A stretch of 64,000 bases of DNA from Ideonella margarita (GTDB lineage Bacteria > Pseudomonadota > Gammaproteobacteria > Burkholderiales > Burkholderiaceae_C), in NCBI RefSeq assembly GCF_038066635.1, contig NZ_JBBUTI010000015.1, forward strand, positions 46,764 to 110,763. The letters run 5' to 3'. The notes under the pieces were generated by a model. That model searched no databases. It saw nothing but the letters and a program-made list of their open reading frames with translations, and was not told the origin of the DNA. Positions within the stretch are counted from its first letter, which is position 1, and each line of letters begins with the position of its first letter. This document shows positions 40,300-50,255 of this stretch, in pieces. The position numbers and the translations under genes are program-made.

Positions 40300-43044
40300 A
40301 TGTTGCCCAAGCTCCTTACCCAGATTTTCGGCAGTCGCAATGACCGGCTGCTCAAAGGCTTTCGCCGCACGGTCGAGACGATCAATGCGCTGGAAGCCCA
40401 GTTCGAGCGGCTCGACGATGCGGCTCTGAAGGCCAAGACCGAAGAATTCCGCGCACGACTGGCCAAGGGCGAGACGCTCGACACCTTGCTGCCCGAGGCC
40501 TTTGCCACCGTGCGTGAAGCCGGCAAGCGCGTGCTGAAGATGCGGCACTTCGATGTGCAGCTGATCGGCGGCATGACGCTGCACTCGGGCAAGGTCGCTG
40601 AAATGCGCACCGGCGAAGGCAAGACGCTGATGGCCACGCTGCCGGTCTACCTGAATGCGCTGCCTGCCAAGGGCGTGCATGTGGTGACGGTGAACGACTA
40701 CCTCGCCCGGCGTGACGCCGAGTGGATGGGCCGCCTCTACAACTTCCTGGGTCTGAGCGTGGGCGTGAACGTGCCCGGCATGGACCGCGCCGAGAAGCAG
40801 GCCGCCTACCGCGCCGACATCACCTACGGCACGAACAACGAATTCGGCTTCGACTACCTGCGCGACAACATGGTCTATGAGCTCGGCGACCGCGTCCAGC
40901 GCGGCCAGGCCTACGCCATCGTCGACGAAGTGGACTCGATCCTGATCGACGAAGCCCGCACCCCGCTGATCATCTCGGGCCAGGCCGAAGATCACACCGA
41001 GATGTACGTGCGCATCAACAGCGTCGTGCCGCGCCTGAAGAAGCAGATCGGTGAAGCCGATCCGCGCACCGGCGAAGGCGTCATCGAGGCCGGTGACTTC
41101 ACGGTCGATGAGAAGACCCACCAGGTTTTCCTGACCGAAGACGGCCATGAAAACGCCGAGCGCATCCTGGCTGAAGCCGGCTTGCTGGTCGAAGGCGCCA
41201 GCCTGTATGACCCGGCCAACATTTCGCTGATGCACCATGTGTACGCAGCCCTGCGTGCCAACAACCTCTACCACCGTGACCAGCACTATGTGGTGCAGGA
41301 CGGCGAGGTGGTCATCGTTGACGAATTCACTGGCCGCCTGATGTCGGGTCGCCGCTGGTCGGATGGCCTGCACCAGGCTGTCGAGGCCAAGGAAGGCGTG
41401 CAGATCCAGAGCGAGAACCAGACGCTCGCCTCGATCACCTTCCAGAACTACTTCCGCCTCTACGGCAAACTCGGTGGCATGACCGGCACGGCCGACACCG
41501 AAGCCTACGAATTCCAGGAAATCTACGGCCTCGAAACCGTGGTGATCCCGCCGAACCGCCCGACCATCCGCAAGGACGAACTCGACCTGATCTACAAGAC
41601 CAGCCGCGAGAAGTTCAACGCCGTGATCGAGGACATCCGCGGCTGCCACGAACGTGGCCAGCCAGTGCTGGTGGGTACCACCTCGATCGAGAACTCCGAG
41701 CTGATCTCCAACCTGCTGACGGCCGCCAAGCTGCCGCACCAGGTGCTGAACGCCAAGCAGCATGCGCGTGAAGCCGAGATCGTGGCCCAGGCCGGTCGTC
41801 CGGGCGTGATCACCATCGCGACCAACATGGCCGGTCGCGGCACCGACATCGTGCTCGGCGGCAACGTCGAGAAGCAGGTGCAGGCGGTTTCAGCCGATGA
41901 GTCGCTGTCCGAGGCCGACAAGGCCCAGCGCGTCCAGGTGCTGAAGGACGAAGCCGCGGCACTGAACGCCCAGGTGAAGGCCGCTGGCGGCCTGCGCATC
42001 ATCGCCACCGAGCGCCATGAATCGCGCCGCATCGACAACCAGCTGCGTGGCCGCTCGGGCCGCCAGGGTGACCCGGGCGCTTCGCGCTTCTACCTGTCGC
42101 TTGACGACTCCCTGATGCGCATCTTCGCGGGCGACCGCGTGCGGGCCATCATGGACCGCTTGAAGATGCCCGAGGGCGAAGCGATCGAAGCCGGCATCGT
42201 GACCCGCTCGATCGAGTCGGCCCAGCGCAAGGTGGAAGCCCGCAACTTCGACGTGCGCAAGCAGCTGCTGGAGTACGACGACGTGTCGAACGACCAGCGC
42301 AAGGTCATCTACCAGCAGCGCAGCGAGATCCTCGAAGCGCAGACGCTGGTTGAGCAGATCGGCCACCTGCGCCAGGCCACGATGACCGACGTGGTGCGCA
42401 CCTACGTGCCGGCGGAAACCCTGGAAGAGCAGTGGGACCTGCCGACCCTGGAGAAGACGCTGCGCGACGAGTGGCAACTCGAGGTGCCGTTGCAGGACAT
42501 GGTCGCGAAGAGCGACAGCATCACCGACGAAGACGTGCTGGTCGTGGTCCTGAAGGCGGCTGATGACGCCTTCAATGCCAAGCTTGAACTGGTGGGCGGT
42601 GAGCAGTTCACGCCGTTCATGCGCATGGTGCTGCTGCAGTCCATCGACTCGCACTGGCGTGAACACCTGGCTGCGCTCGACTACCTGCGTCAAGGTATCC
42701 ACCTGCGCGGCTACGCCCAGAAGAACCCGAAGCAGGAATACAAGCGCGAGGCGTTTGATCTGTTCTCGCAGCTGCTCGACGTGGTGAAGATGGAAGTCAC
42801 GCGCGTGCTGATGACCGTGCGCATCCAGAGCCAGGAGCAGGTGGCGGAAGCCGCCGAGGCCATCGAGGAGCGGGCTGAGCAGGTGCGCAACGTCACCTAC
42901 ACGCACCCGAACGAAGACGGCAGCGTCACCCAGGAAGCCGACCCGGCGACCCAGGTTGCGTCCGTGCCGCAAGTCGGCCGCAACGACCCCTGCCCATGCG
43001 GCAGCGGCAAGAAGTACAAGGCCTGCCACGGTCGTCTGAGCTGA
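40300..43044 (+). CDS. secA: Preprotein translocase ATPase SecA
   Basis: Motor ATPase that pushes unfolded preproteins through SecYEG. The 914-residue product has Walker A MRTGEGKT (about 103-110), the DEAD-like VDEVDSILIDEART, the preprotein-crosslinking domain, the second nucleotide-binding fold with TNMAGRGTDIVLGG, and the helical wing and scaffold. The C-terminal zinc finger CPCGSGKKYKACH, which binds SecB and lipids, is intact. The ATG at 40300 gives the canonical MLPKLLTQIFGSRNDR start. It follows the M23 peptidase gene and precedes rdgC. Confidence 0.99.
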   Translation: MLPKLLTQIFGSRNDRLLKGFRRTVETINALEAQFERLDDAALKAKTEEFRARLAKGETLDTLLPEAFATVREAGKRVLKMRHFDVQLIGGMTLHSGKVAEMRTGEGKTLMATLPVYLNALPAKGVHVVTVNDYLARRDAEWMGRLYNFLGLSVGVNVPGMDRAEKQAAYRADITYGTNNEFGFDYLRDNMVYELGDRVQRGQAYAIVDEVDSILIDEARTPLIISGQAEDHTEMYVRINSVVPRLKKQIGEADPRTGEGVIEAGDFTVDEKTHQVFLTEDGHENAERILAEAGLLVEGASLYDPANISLMHHVYAALRANNLYHRDQHYVVQDGEVVIVDEFTGRLMSGRRWSDGLHQAVEAKEGVQIQSENQTLASITFQNYFRLYGKLGGMTGTADTEAYEFQEIYGLETVVIPPNRPTIRKDELDLIYKTSREKFNAVIEDIRGCHERGQPVLVGTTSIENSELISNLLTAAKLPHQVLNAKQHAREAEIVAQAGRPGVITIATNMAGRGTDIVLGGNVEKQVQAVSADESLSEADKAQRVQVLKDEAAALNAQVKAAGGLRIIATERHESRRIDNQLRGRSGRQGDPGASRFYLSLDDSLMRIFAGDRVRAIMDRLKMPEGEAIEAGIVTRSIESAQRKVEARNFDVRKQLLEYDDVSNDQRKVIYQQRSEILEAQTLVEQIGHLRQATMTDVVRTYVPAETLEEQWDLPTLEKTLRDEWQLEVPLQDMVAKSDSITDEDVLVVVLKAADDAFNAKLELVGGEQFTPFMRMVLLQSIDSHWREHLAALDYLRQGIHLRGYAQKNPKQEYKREAFDLFSQLLDVVKMEVTRVLMTVRIQSQEQVAEAAEAIEERAEQVRNVTYTHPNEDGSVTQEADPATQVASVPQVGRNDPCPCGSGKKYKACHGRLS

Positions 43045-43052
43045 TCTGCTTC

Positions 43053-43145
43053 TCGTCGCATCGCCACAGGCTCATCGCTTGAGCTTGTGGTGGGCGACGA
43101 TCCAACCCTTTCCACCGCCCCGCCGCAACGCAAGTTCGGCGGGGT
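43053..43145 (+). terminator. Tandem hairpins after secA
   Basis: First hairpin: an 11-bp stem CCACAGGCTCA / TGAGCTTGTGG (43064-43090, one G-T pair), extended by TCGTCGC / GCGACGA outside. Second: an 8-bp stem CCCCGCCG / CGGCGGGG (43118-43144), followed by TGTTGCTTTC. Together they probably end the secA transcript; neither has a strong T run, so rdgC read-through is possible. Confidence 0.5.
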
Positions 43146-43166
43146 GTTGCTTTCACGAGGTCACAC

Positions 43167-44183
43167 GTGTTCAAGAATCTGATCGTTTACCGCATCGGCC
43201 CGGACTGGACGCCCGATCTGCTGGCCGCTCTCGACGCGCTCGACAAGGGTCGTTTTGTCGAGTGTGGTGCCAGCCAGCCGATGTCCCTGGGCTGGGTTGA
43301 GCCACGCGGCGTGGCGCATGCACCGCTGATCGAGATGATCGCCGGCCAGTGGCTGCTCAAGCTGATGGTGGAGCAGAAGATGGTGCCGGGCTCGGTGGTG
43401 CGCCGTCGCACCGAAGAGATTGCCGCCCACATCGAGCTGACCACCGGCCGCAAGCCGGGCAAGAAGCAAACCAAGGAGTTGAAGGAGCAGGCGCTGCTGG
43501 AGCTGCTGCCCCAGGCCTTCACCCGCCAGGCGGCGGTGCGCATCTGGATCGACCCGGAAGCCCGCTTGCTGATGGTCGACGCCACCAGTGCCAAGCGCGC
43601 CGAAGACGTGGTGACCGAACTGGTCAAGGCGATGCCGGGCTTTGCCGTGCAGCCGCTGCAGACCACGATGAGCCCGGCCGTGGCGATGTCGCACTGGTTG
43701 TCGACCGGTGAGCCGCCGCAGGGCTTCACGGTGGACCGCGAGTGCGAGCTGAAGTCGGCTGACGAGATGAAGTCGGTGGTGCGTTATGCCCGACACAACC
43801 TCGACATCGATGAGGTGCGCGCGCACATCACCCTGGGCAAGCAGCCGACCCGCCTGGCGCTGACCTGGGCCGGCCGCGTGTCCTTCGTGCTGACCGACCT
43901 GCTGCAGATCAAGCGCCTGGCCTTTGATGACGTGGTGTTCGAAAGCACCAAGGGCTCGAAGTCGACGCCGGAAGAAGCCTTTGATGCCGACGCAGCGATT
44001 TCTACCGGCGAGCTGTGCCAGCTGATTCCGGACCTGATCAACGCGCTCGACGGCGAGCTGCAGCCCGGCGCGATGCCGGCGCAGCTCACGGGCGCCGCCG
44101 TTGCGGCGGCCCCTGCCGCAGCAGCCACCGCTGCCCCTGCAGCCGCGGCCAGCCCCGACACCACCACGGCGCCCTGGGACTGA
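43167..44183 (+). CDS. rdgC: Recombination-associated protein RdgC
   Basis: Ring-shaped DNA-binding protein that limits RecA activity, 338 residues (E. coli 303). The N-terminus MFKNLIVYRI and the CGASQPMSLGWV segment are diagnostic; the core holds KELKEQALLELLPQAFTRQ and the HWLSTGEPPQGFTVDRECEL region. After about residue 300 comes an Ala/Pro-rich low-complexity tail ending in APWD. The start is GTG at 43167, with CGAGG upstream. It lies between secA and the permease-kinase gene and is probably monocistronic. Confidence 0.97.
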   Translation: MFKNLIVYRIGPDWTPDLLAALDALDKGRFVECGASQPMSLGWVEPRGVAHAPLIEMIAGQWLLKLMVEQKMVPGSVVRRRTEEIAAHIELTTGRKPGKKQTKELKEQALLELLPQAFTRQAAVRIWIDPEARLLMVDATSAKRAEDVVTELVKAMPGFAVQPLQTTMSPAVAMSHWLSTGEPPQGFTVDRECELKSADEMKSVVRYARHNLDIDEVRAHITLGKQPTRLALTWAGRVSFVLTDLLQIKRLAFDDVVFESTKGSKSTPEEAFDADAAISTGELCQLIPDLINALDGELQPGAMPAQLTGAAVAAAPAAAATAAPAAAASPDTTTAPWD

Positions 44184-44343
44184 GCGTCGGCACCATGCGG
44201 GTGCGTCTTGAGCACCCGCCGGGCGCAAAGCGTTGGTTTGCGCCCTGATTTCGCCCTGCAACAGTGCGAAACGGCGTTGGTTCATGGCGCAAAGGTGGTG
44301 CGCTTCTTGAATGAACAGGGTAGGCCCCTTGGCCTGCCTGTTC

Positions 44344-47300
44344 ATGACAACGCCCGCCGCTTCTTCCCTCAACACCGCCCGGCCTGACCCTGCCGCGCCT
44401 GCGCCCCCCGCGCAGCAGCGCGTGGTGAAGATCCGCCGCGACTACAACGCCTGGGTCGGTGCGGAATCGCTGGAAGACTACGCGCTGCGTTTCACCCCGC
44501 GCTCCTTCCGCAAATGGTCAGAGTGGCGGGTGGCCAACACGGCATTTGGTGCGGCGTCCTTTCTGGTGCTGGAGGCCGTGGGCGCCACCCTGCTTGTGCA
44601 ATACGGCTTCATCAATGCCTTCTGGGCCATCCTGGTCACCGGGCTGGTGATTTTCCTGGCGGGCCTGCCCATCAGCATCTATGCCGCCCGCCACGGCGTC
44701 GACATGGACCTGCTCACCCGCGGCGCCGGCTTTGGCTACCTCGGCTCCACGCTCACCTCGCTCATCTACGCCAGCTTCACCTTCATCTTCTTTGCGCTCG
44801 AAGCCGCCGTGATGGCCTACGCGCTGGAGCTGGCTTTCGACATTCCGCCCGCCTGGGGCTACCTGCTGTGCGCGCTGGCGGTGATCCCGCTGGTCACCTA
44901 CGGCGTCACCGCCATCAGCCGCTTGCAGGTGTGGACGCAGCCGCTGTGGCTGGCCATGCTGGTGCTGCCCTACATCGCGGTGTTCTGGCAGCACCCCGGC
45001 GTGCTCGGTGAGCTGGCGGGTTATGCCGGTGAAAACGGGCAGGGTGGGCAGTTCAATGTGCTGCTGTTCGGGGCGGCCACCACGGTGGGCATCGCGCTCA
45101 TCACGCAGCTGGGTGAGCAGGTTGACTACCTGCGCTTCATGCCAGAGCGCACGCTGCGCAACCGCGGCCGCTGGTGGTTCGGCGTGCTGGTGGGCGGCCC
45201 GGGCTGGGTGCTGCCCGGCGTGTTGAAGATGCTGGGCGGCGCCTTGCTGGCCTGGCTGGCGCTGGGCCACATGGTGCCGGCCGACCGCGCGGTAGACCCG
45301 AACCAGATGTACCTGGCCGCCTACGAAACCCTGTTCGGCCACTACGGCTGGGCGGTGGCGGCCACGGCCCTGTTCGTCATCGTCTCGCAGCTGAAGATCA
45401 ACGTCACCAACGCCTATGCCGGCTCACTCGCCTGGAGCAACTTCTTCTCGCGGCTGACGCACAGCCACCCGGGCCGCGTGGTGTGGATGGTGTTCAACAC
45501 CCTCATCGCGCTGATGCTGATGGAGCTGGATGTGTTCCAGGCCATGGGCGAGGTGCTCGGCCTGTTTTCGAACATCGCCATCTCCTGGATCATGGCCGTG
45601 GTGGCCGACCTGGTCATCAACAAGCCACTGGGCTGGAGCCCGCCGGGCATCGAGTTCCGCCGCGCTTATCTGCACGACGTGAACCCGGTGGGCGTGGGCG
45701 CGATGGGGCTGGCGTCGGTGCTGTCGGTGGCGGCGCACCTCGGCGCGTTCGGCCCGCTGGCGCAGGCTTTTTCGGCGGCGGTGGCGGCGGTCACGGCCCT
45801 GGTGGCGGCACCCCTGATCGCCTGGGGCACTGGTGGGCGGTTTTACCTCGCACGGTCACCCGACGACGACGCCGGCCGCTACCTGCGCTGGGGCCCGCCC
45901 GGCAGCGTGCAGCGCTGCGTGGTGTGCGAAGGCGCCTACGAGGCCGAAGACATGGCCGGCTGCCCGGCTTACGGTGGCGCCATCTGCTCGCTCTGCTGCA
46001 CGCTGGACGCGCGCTGCGGCGACCGCTGCAAGCCCCAGCCCCGCCTGGCCGACCAGCTCTGGGGCCCGTGGCAGCGGCTGCTCAAGCGCGTGCTGCCGCA
46101 GCGGCTGGCTGGCCGCATCGACACCGGTCTGGGCCACTACCTGCTGCTGATGGGCTTGATCGTGCCGGCCCTCGGCGCCTTGTTCGGCTTGCTCTATCAC
46201 CAGGAGCTGCAGGCGATCGAGCGGCGCGGCGGCCCCGATCTCACGGCGCAGCTGGCCCCGGTGCTGCAAGCCGGCTTCGTGAAGGCCTACGCGGCCCTGC
46301 TGCTGGTGGCGGGCGTGGTCGCCTGGTGGCTGGTGCTGGCGCACAAGAGCCGCGAAGTGGCGCAGGAAGAAATCTCGCGGCAGACCGAGGCGCTGGTGCG
46401 CGAAATTGACTCACACGCCCAGACCGACCTGCAGTTGCAGGAAGCCAAGCGCGTGGCCGATGCCGCCAACCAGGCCAAGACCCGCTACATCACCGCCATC
46501 AGCCACGAGCTGCGCACGCCGCTCAACAGCATCCTCGGTTATGCGCAGCTGCTGGAGGAAGACCCGGCGATGCCCGCGCACCGCCGCCAGGCCGTGAGCG
46601 TCATCCGGCGCGGCGGCGACCACCTGCTGAGCCTGATCGAAGGCACGCTGGATGTGGCGCGCATCGAAGGCGGCAAGGTCACGCTCGATGTGCGGCCCAT
46701 GCGCTTTCGCGAATGCGTGCTTGAGCTCGCCCGCATGTTCGAGCTGCAGGCCGCGGCCAAGGGCATCGGCTTCGTGCTGGACGGCGGCGAAGCCCTGCCG
46801 GAGGTGGTGCGGGCTGACGAGCGCCGGCTGCGCCAGATCCTCATCAACCTGCTGGGCAATGCGGTGAAGTTCACCCGCACCGGCCAGGTGACGCTGCGGG
46901 TGCTGCACCAGCGGGAAATGGCCCGCTTCGACATCATCGATTCCGGCCCGGGCATGACCCAGACCGAGCTGGCGCGGGTGTTTGAGCCTTTCGAGCGCGG
47001 CTCGGCGGCCGGCACGGCATCGGCAGGTGGCACGGGGCTGGGGCTGACCATCAGCAAGATGCTGACCGACCTGATGGGCGGTGAGCTCACCGTGCGCAGC
47101 CAGCCGGGCGAGGGCAGCACCTTCAGCGTGCGCCTGTTCCTGCCCGAGGTGCGGCCGGAGCTGGCCGAGCGCGCGCTGCCCCGCACCCCGCGCGTGGGCT
47201 ATGCGGGCCCGCGGCGCTGCATCCTGGTGGTCGACAACGAAGAGGCCGACCGGCAGCTGCTGGTTGACCTGCTGCAGCCGCTGGGCTTCGAGATTGAACA

Positions 47301-47880
47301 GGCCGCGTCGGGCGCAGAGGGCCTGCAACGCCTGGCGAGCCTGCAGCCCGATGCCATCTTCATGGACCTGGCGATGCCCGGCATCGACGGCTGGGAAACT
47401 ATCCGGCGCCTGCGCGCTCAAGGATTGAGTGAGGCGCCGGTGGCGGTGGTCTCGGCCAACGCCTTCGACAAGGGGCTGGAAAACATCGTCGGCCTGCCAC
47501 CTTCGGACTTTCTGGTGAAGCCCGTGCGCGTGGCCGACCTGCTGGACTGGCTCGGGCAGCGATTGAACCTGAGCTGGTTGCCCGCCGTGAATCAGTCCGC
47601 AACAGCTTCTGATGCCACCCCGAACCCCGACGCCCCAGACCAGCCGGCAGGCGAGGGCGACCCCACCACGTTGCCCCCGCGTGCAGCCCTGCAAGCCCTG
47701 TCCGAGCTGGTGGGCCTGGGCTACGTGAAGGGCGTGCAGAAACAGCTGGAGCAGCTCCAGCAAGCCCATCCTCAGGCCCAGGCGTTTCTCGGCCGATTGC
47801 AATCCCAGGCGCGCCAGTTCCAGCTGGACGCCATGACCCAGACCTTGACGAAAGCCCTTGATGACCACCGCGCCCCTTGA
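44344..47880 (+). CDS. NCS1-type permease fused to a hybrid histidine kinase
   Basis: Fusion of about 1178 residues. Residues about 45-500 form a polytopic NCS1-like permease (nucleobase/cation symporter type): many helices, with NVTNAYAGSLAWSNFFSR and ISIYAARHGVDMDLLTRGAGFG resembling uracil/allantoin permeases. A linker with eight cysteines spans 525-562, then two membrane helices (about 598-618 and 645-668). Next are HisKA with SHELRTPLN (His at 721), HATPase with LINLLGNAVKF, DSGPGM and GTGLGLTI, and a receiver with Asp at about 1008 (MDLAMPG). A helical C-terminal tail ends it. An upstream in-frame ATG at 44311 is possible. It overlaps the response-regulator gene and precedes urtABCDE, so nitrogen/urea sensing is inferred. 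Confidence 0.85.
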   Translation: MTTPAASSLNTARPDPAAPAPPAQQRVVKIRRDYNAWVGAESLEDYALRFTPRSFRKWSEWRVANTAFGAASFLVLEAVGATLLVQYGFINAFWAILVTGLVIFLAGLPISIYAARHGVDMDLLTRGAGFGYLGSTLTSLIYASFTFIFFALEAAVMAYALELAFDIPPAWGYLLCALAVIPLVTYGVTAISRLQVWTQPLWLAMLVLPYIAVFWQHPGVLGELAGYAGENGQGGQFNVLLFGAATTVGIALITQLGEQVDYLRFMPERTLRNRGRWWFGVLVGGPGWVLPGVLKMLGGALLAWLALGHMVPADRAVDPNQMYLAAYETLFGHYGWAVAATALFVIVSQLKINVTNAYAGSLAWSNFFSRLTHSHPGRVVWMVFNTLIALMLMELDVFQAMGEVLGLFSNIAISWIMAVVADLVINKPLGWSPPGIEFRRAYLHDVNPVGVGAMGLASVLSVAAHLGAFGPLAQAFSAAVAAVTALVAAPLIAWGTGGRFYLARSPDDDAGRYLRWGPPGSVQRCVVCEGAYEAEDMAGCPAYGGAICSLCCTLDARCGDRCKPQPRLADQLWGPWQRLLKRVLPQRLAGRIDTGLGHYLLLMGLIVPALGALFGLLYHQELQAIERRGGPDLTAQLAPVLQAGFVKAYAALLLVAGVVAWWLVLAHKSREVAQEEISRQTEALVREIDSHAQTDLQLQEAKRVADAANQAKTRYITAISHELRTPLNSILGYAQLLEEDPAMPAHRRQAVSVIRRGGDHLLSLIEGTLDVARIEGGKVTLDVRPMRFRECVLELARMFELQAAAKGIGFVLDGGEALPEVVRADERRLRQILINLLGNAVKFTRTGQVTLRVLHQREMARFDIIDSGPGMTQTELARVFEPFERGSAAGTASAGGTGLGLTISKMLTDLMGGELTVRSQPGEGSTFSVRLFLPEVRPELAERALPRTPRVGYAGPRRCILVVDNEEADRQLLVDLLQPLGFEIEQAASGAEGLQRLASLQPDAIFMDLAMPGIDGWETIRRLRAQGLSEAPVAVVSANAFDKGLENIVGLPPSDFLVKPVRVADLLDWLGQRLNLSWLPAVNQSATASDATPNPDAPDQPAGEGDPTTLPPRAALQALSELVGLGYVKGVQKQLEQLQQAHPQAQAFLGRLQSQARQFQLDAMTQTLTKALDDHRAP

Positions 47881-48832
47881 TGCCCACCTCGACGGCGGCG
47901 CCACCGACGTGGTGCTGATCGTGGACGACGTGCCCGACAACCTCGCCGTGCTGCACGACGCACTCGACGAATCCGGCTATACCGTGCTGGTGGCCACCAA
48001 CGGTGAAACCGCGCTGCAACGCGCCGAGCAGGCCCGGCCTGACATCGTGCTGCTGGATGCCGTGATGCCCGGCATGGACGGCTTCGAGGTGGCGCGCCGC
48101 CTCAAGGCGAACCCGGCCACCGCCGCCATCCCGATCGTCTTCATGACCGGCCTGACCGACACCGAGCATGTGGTGGCGGCCTTCGGCGCCGGTGGCATTG
48201 ATTACGTCACCAAGCCACTGCGCCCGCGGGAGGTGCTGGCCCGCATCGCTGCCCACCTGAACAGCGCCCGGGCGCAGCGCCAGGCCCGGCACGCGCTGGA
48301 CGCCTTCGGCCACGCCACGCTGGTGGTGCGTGAGCGCGACGGCCGCCGGGTGTGGCAAACCGCGCTGGCCCGACGCCTGATGGCGCAGTACTTTCCCGAC
48401 GCGCCCGAAGTGGCCACGCCGCCCGAGCTGATGGCCTGGGTGGCACGTGAATCGCTGCGCCGCCGCGCGGGGGCCGACCCGCTCACGCTGACGATTGCGC
48501 GTGGTGCCCAGCGCATCAACTTCACGCTGCACCCGATGGCCGATGACCAGGGCGCCGAGGGCGAGTGGCTGCTGGTGCTGCGCGAGGAATCAGAGACGGC
48601 GCTGCTGGAAAGCCTGGCGCTCTCGTTCCCGAGCCTCACCGCGCGCGAATCCGAAGTGCTGTACTGGGTCATCCAGGGCAAGACGAACCGCGACATCGGC
48701 GACATCCTCGGCACCAGCCCGCGCACCGTGCACAAGCACCTCGAACACGTCTTCGAAAAGCTGGGCGTGGAGACGCGCACTGCAGCGGCCGGCCTGGCCC
48801 TGACGCGCGTGCGCGGCGGCTCGGGCGACTGA
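47858..48832 (+). CDS. LuxR-type response regulator, likely partner of the permease-kinase
   Basis: Transcription factor of 324 residues. A CheY-like receiver occupies about 17-135 (VLIVDDVPDN, phosphoacceptor Asp in LLDAVMPGMDG, then the conserved Lys in YVTKPLRP). A central PAS-like segment follows (about 145-240), then a LuxR/NarL-type helix-turn-helix at about 250-315 (SLTARESEVLYWVIQGKTNRDIG, with TVHKHLEHVFEKLG). Its start lies inside the kinase gene (23-bp overlap), so the two are translationally coupled. urtA begins 103 bp downstream and is the likely target. Confidence 0.9.
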   Translation: MMTTAPLDAHLDGGATDVVLIVDDVPDNLAVLHDALDESGYTVLVATNGETALQRAEQARPDIVLLDAVMPGMDGFEVARRLKANPATAAIPIVFMTGLTDTEHVVAAFGAGGIDYVTKPLRPREVLARIAAHLNSARAQRQARHALDAFGHATLVVRERDGRRVWQTALARRLMAQYFPDAPEVATPPELMAWVARESLRRRAGADPLTLTIARGAQRINFTLHPMADDQGAEGEWLLVLREESETALLESLALSFPSLTARESEVLYWVIQGKTNRDIGDILGTSPRTVHKHLEHVFEKLGVETRTAAAGLALTRVRGGSGD

Positions 48833-48935
48833 GCAACTACGCCACCTTGCGTATAGGTGCGCAGGGGCTCCCGGCGGAGACTGCACTCAGTCCGCAGCGA
48901 TGCGGTTTTCAGCAACGTCCCACGGAGCCCCACCC

Positions 48936-50201
48936 ATGAAGATCTCACGTCGTTCGATCACCGCGCTGGCAGCCACTGCCTGCGTGCTCGGTTTCAGCTC
49001 GCTGGCCCAGGCCGCCGACACCATCAAGGTCGGCATCCTGCACTCGCTGTCGGGCACCATGGCCATCTCGGAAACCGTCCTGAAGGACGTGGCCCTGATG
49101 ACCATCGATGAAATCAACGCCAAGGGCGGCGTGCTCGGCAAGAAGCTCGAGCCTGTCGTGGTCGACCCCGCGTCCAACTGGCCGCTGTTCGCCGAAAAGG
49201 CCAAGCAGCTGATCGACCAGGACAAGGTCGCTGCCGTGTTCGGCTGCTGGACCTCGGTCAGCCGCAAGTCGGTGCTGCCGGTCTTCGAAGAAAAGAATTC
49301 GCTGCTGTTCTACCCCGTGCAGTACGAGGGTGAAGAGCTGAGCAAGAACGTGTTCTACACGGGCGCAGCACCGAACCAGCAGGCCATTCCCGCCGTGGAA
49401 TACCTGATGAGCAAGGACGGCGGCTCGGCCAAGCGCTTCGTGCTGCTGGGCACCGACTACGTCTACCCCCGCACCACCAACAAGATCCTGCGCGCCTTCC
49501 TGAAGTCCAAGGGCGTGGCTGAAGCCGACATCATCGAGGAGTACACCCCGTTCGGTCACTCTGACTACCAGAGCATCATTGCCAAGATCAAGAAGTTCGC
49601 TTCCGAAGGCAAGAAGACGGCCGTGATCTCCACCATCAACGGTGACTCGAACGTGCCCTTCTACAAGGAACTGGGCAACCAGGGCCTGAAGGCCACCGAC
49701 GTGCCGGTGGTGGCTTTCTCGGTGGGTGAAGAAGAGCTGCGCGGCGTGGACACCAAGCCGCTGGTCGGCCACCTGGCTGCCTGGAACTACTTCATGTCGG
49801 TGAAGAACCCGACCAACACCGCCTTCATCAAGCAGTGGAGCGACTACGCCAAGGCCAAGAACATCCCGGGCCACAAGGACAAGCCGCTGACCAATGACCC
49901 GATGGAAGCCACCTACATCGGCATCCACATGTGGGCCCAGGCCGTGGCCAAGGCCAAGTCGACCGACACCGACAAGGTGATCGCCGCGATGGCCGGCCAA
50001 ACGTTCAAGGCACCGGGCGGTTTCATGTCGACGATGGATAAGGAAAACCACCACCTGCACAAGCCGGTGTTCATCGGCGAAGTGAAGGCCGACGGCCAGT
50101 TCAACGTGGTCTGGAAGACCCCGGGCCCGGTGGTTGCCGACCCGTGGAGCGACTACATCGCCGAGAACAAGGGCAAGAAGAACGTGCCTGAAAAGAAGTG
50201 A
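48936..50201 (+). CDS. urtA: Urea ABC transporter substrate-binding protein
   Basis: Periplasmic urea-binding protein, 421 residues. The signal peptide (about 1-27, ending QAAD) is followed by a type-I periplasmic-binding fold that starts DTIKVGILHSLSGTMAISE, the UrtA signature. The AVFGCWTSVSRKSVLPVFEE and LFYPVQYEGEE segments are also characteristic. The start at 48936 follows GGAG. It is first in urtABCDE and is separated from urtB by a strong hairpin, which suits the need for excess binding protein. Confidence 0.97.
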   Translation: MKISRRSITALAATACVLGFSSLAQAADTIKVGILHSLSGTMAISETVLKDVALMTIDEINAKGGVLGKKLEPVVVDPASNWPLFAEKAKQLIDQDKVAAVFGCWTSVSRKSVLPVFEEKNSLLFYPVQYEGEELSKNVFYTGAAPNQQAIPAVEYLMSKDGGSAKRFVLLGTDYVYPRTTNKILRAFLKSKGVAEADIIEEYTPFGHSDYQSIIAKIKKFASEGKKTAVISTINGDSNVPFYKELGNQGLKATDVPVVAFSVGEEELRGVDTKPLVGHLAAWNYFMSVKNPTNTAFIKQWSDYAKAKNIPGHKDKPLTNDPMEATYIGIHMWAQAVAKAKSTDTDKVIAAMAGQTFKAPGGFMSTMDKENHHLHKPVFIGEVKADGQFNVVWKTPGPVVADPWSDYIAENKGKKNVPEKK

Positions 50202-50255
50202 TGTCGTGAGGCTGCGCTGACCAGCCGGACAGCGCACCTCGCCACTGCACTTTCC

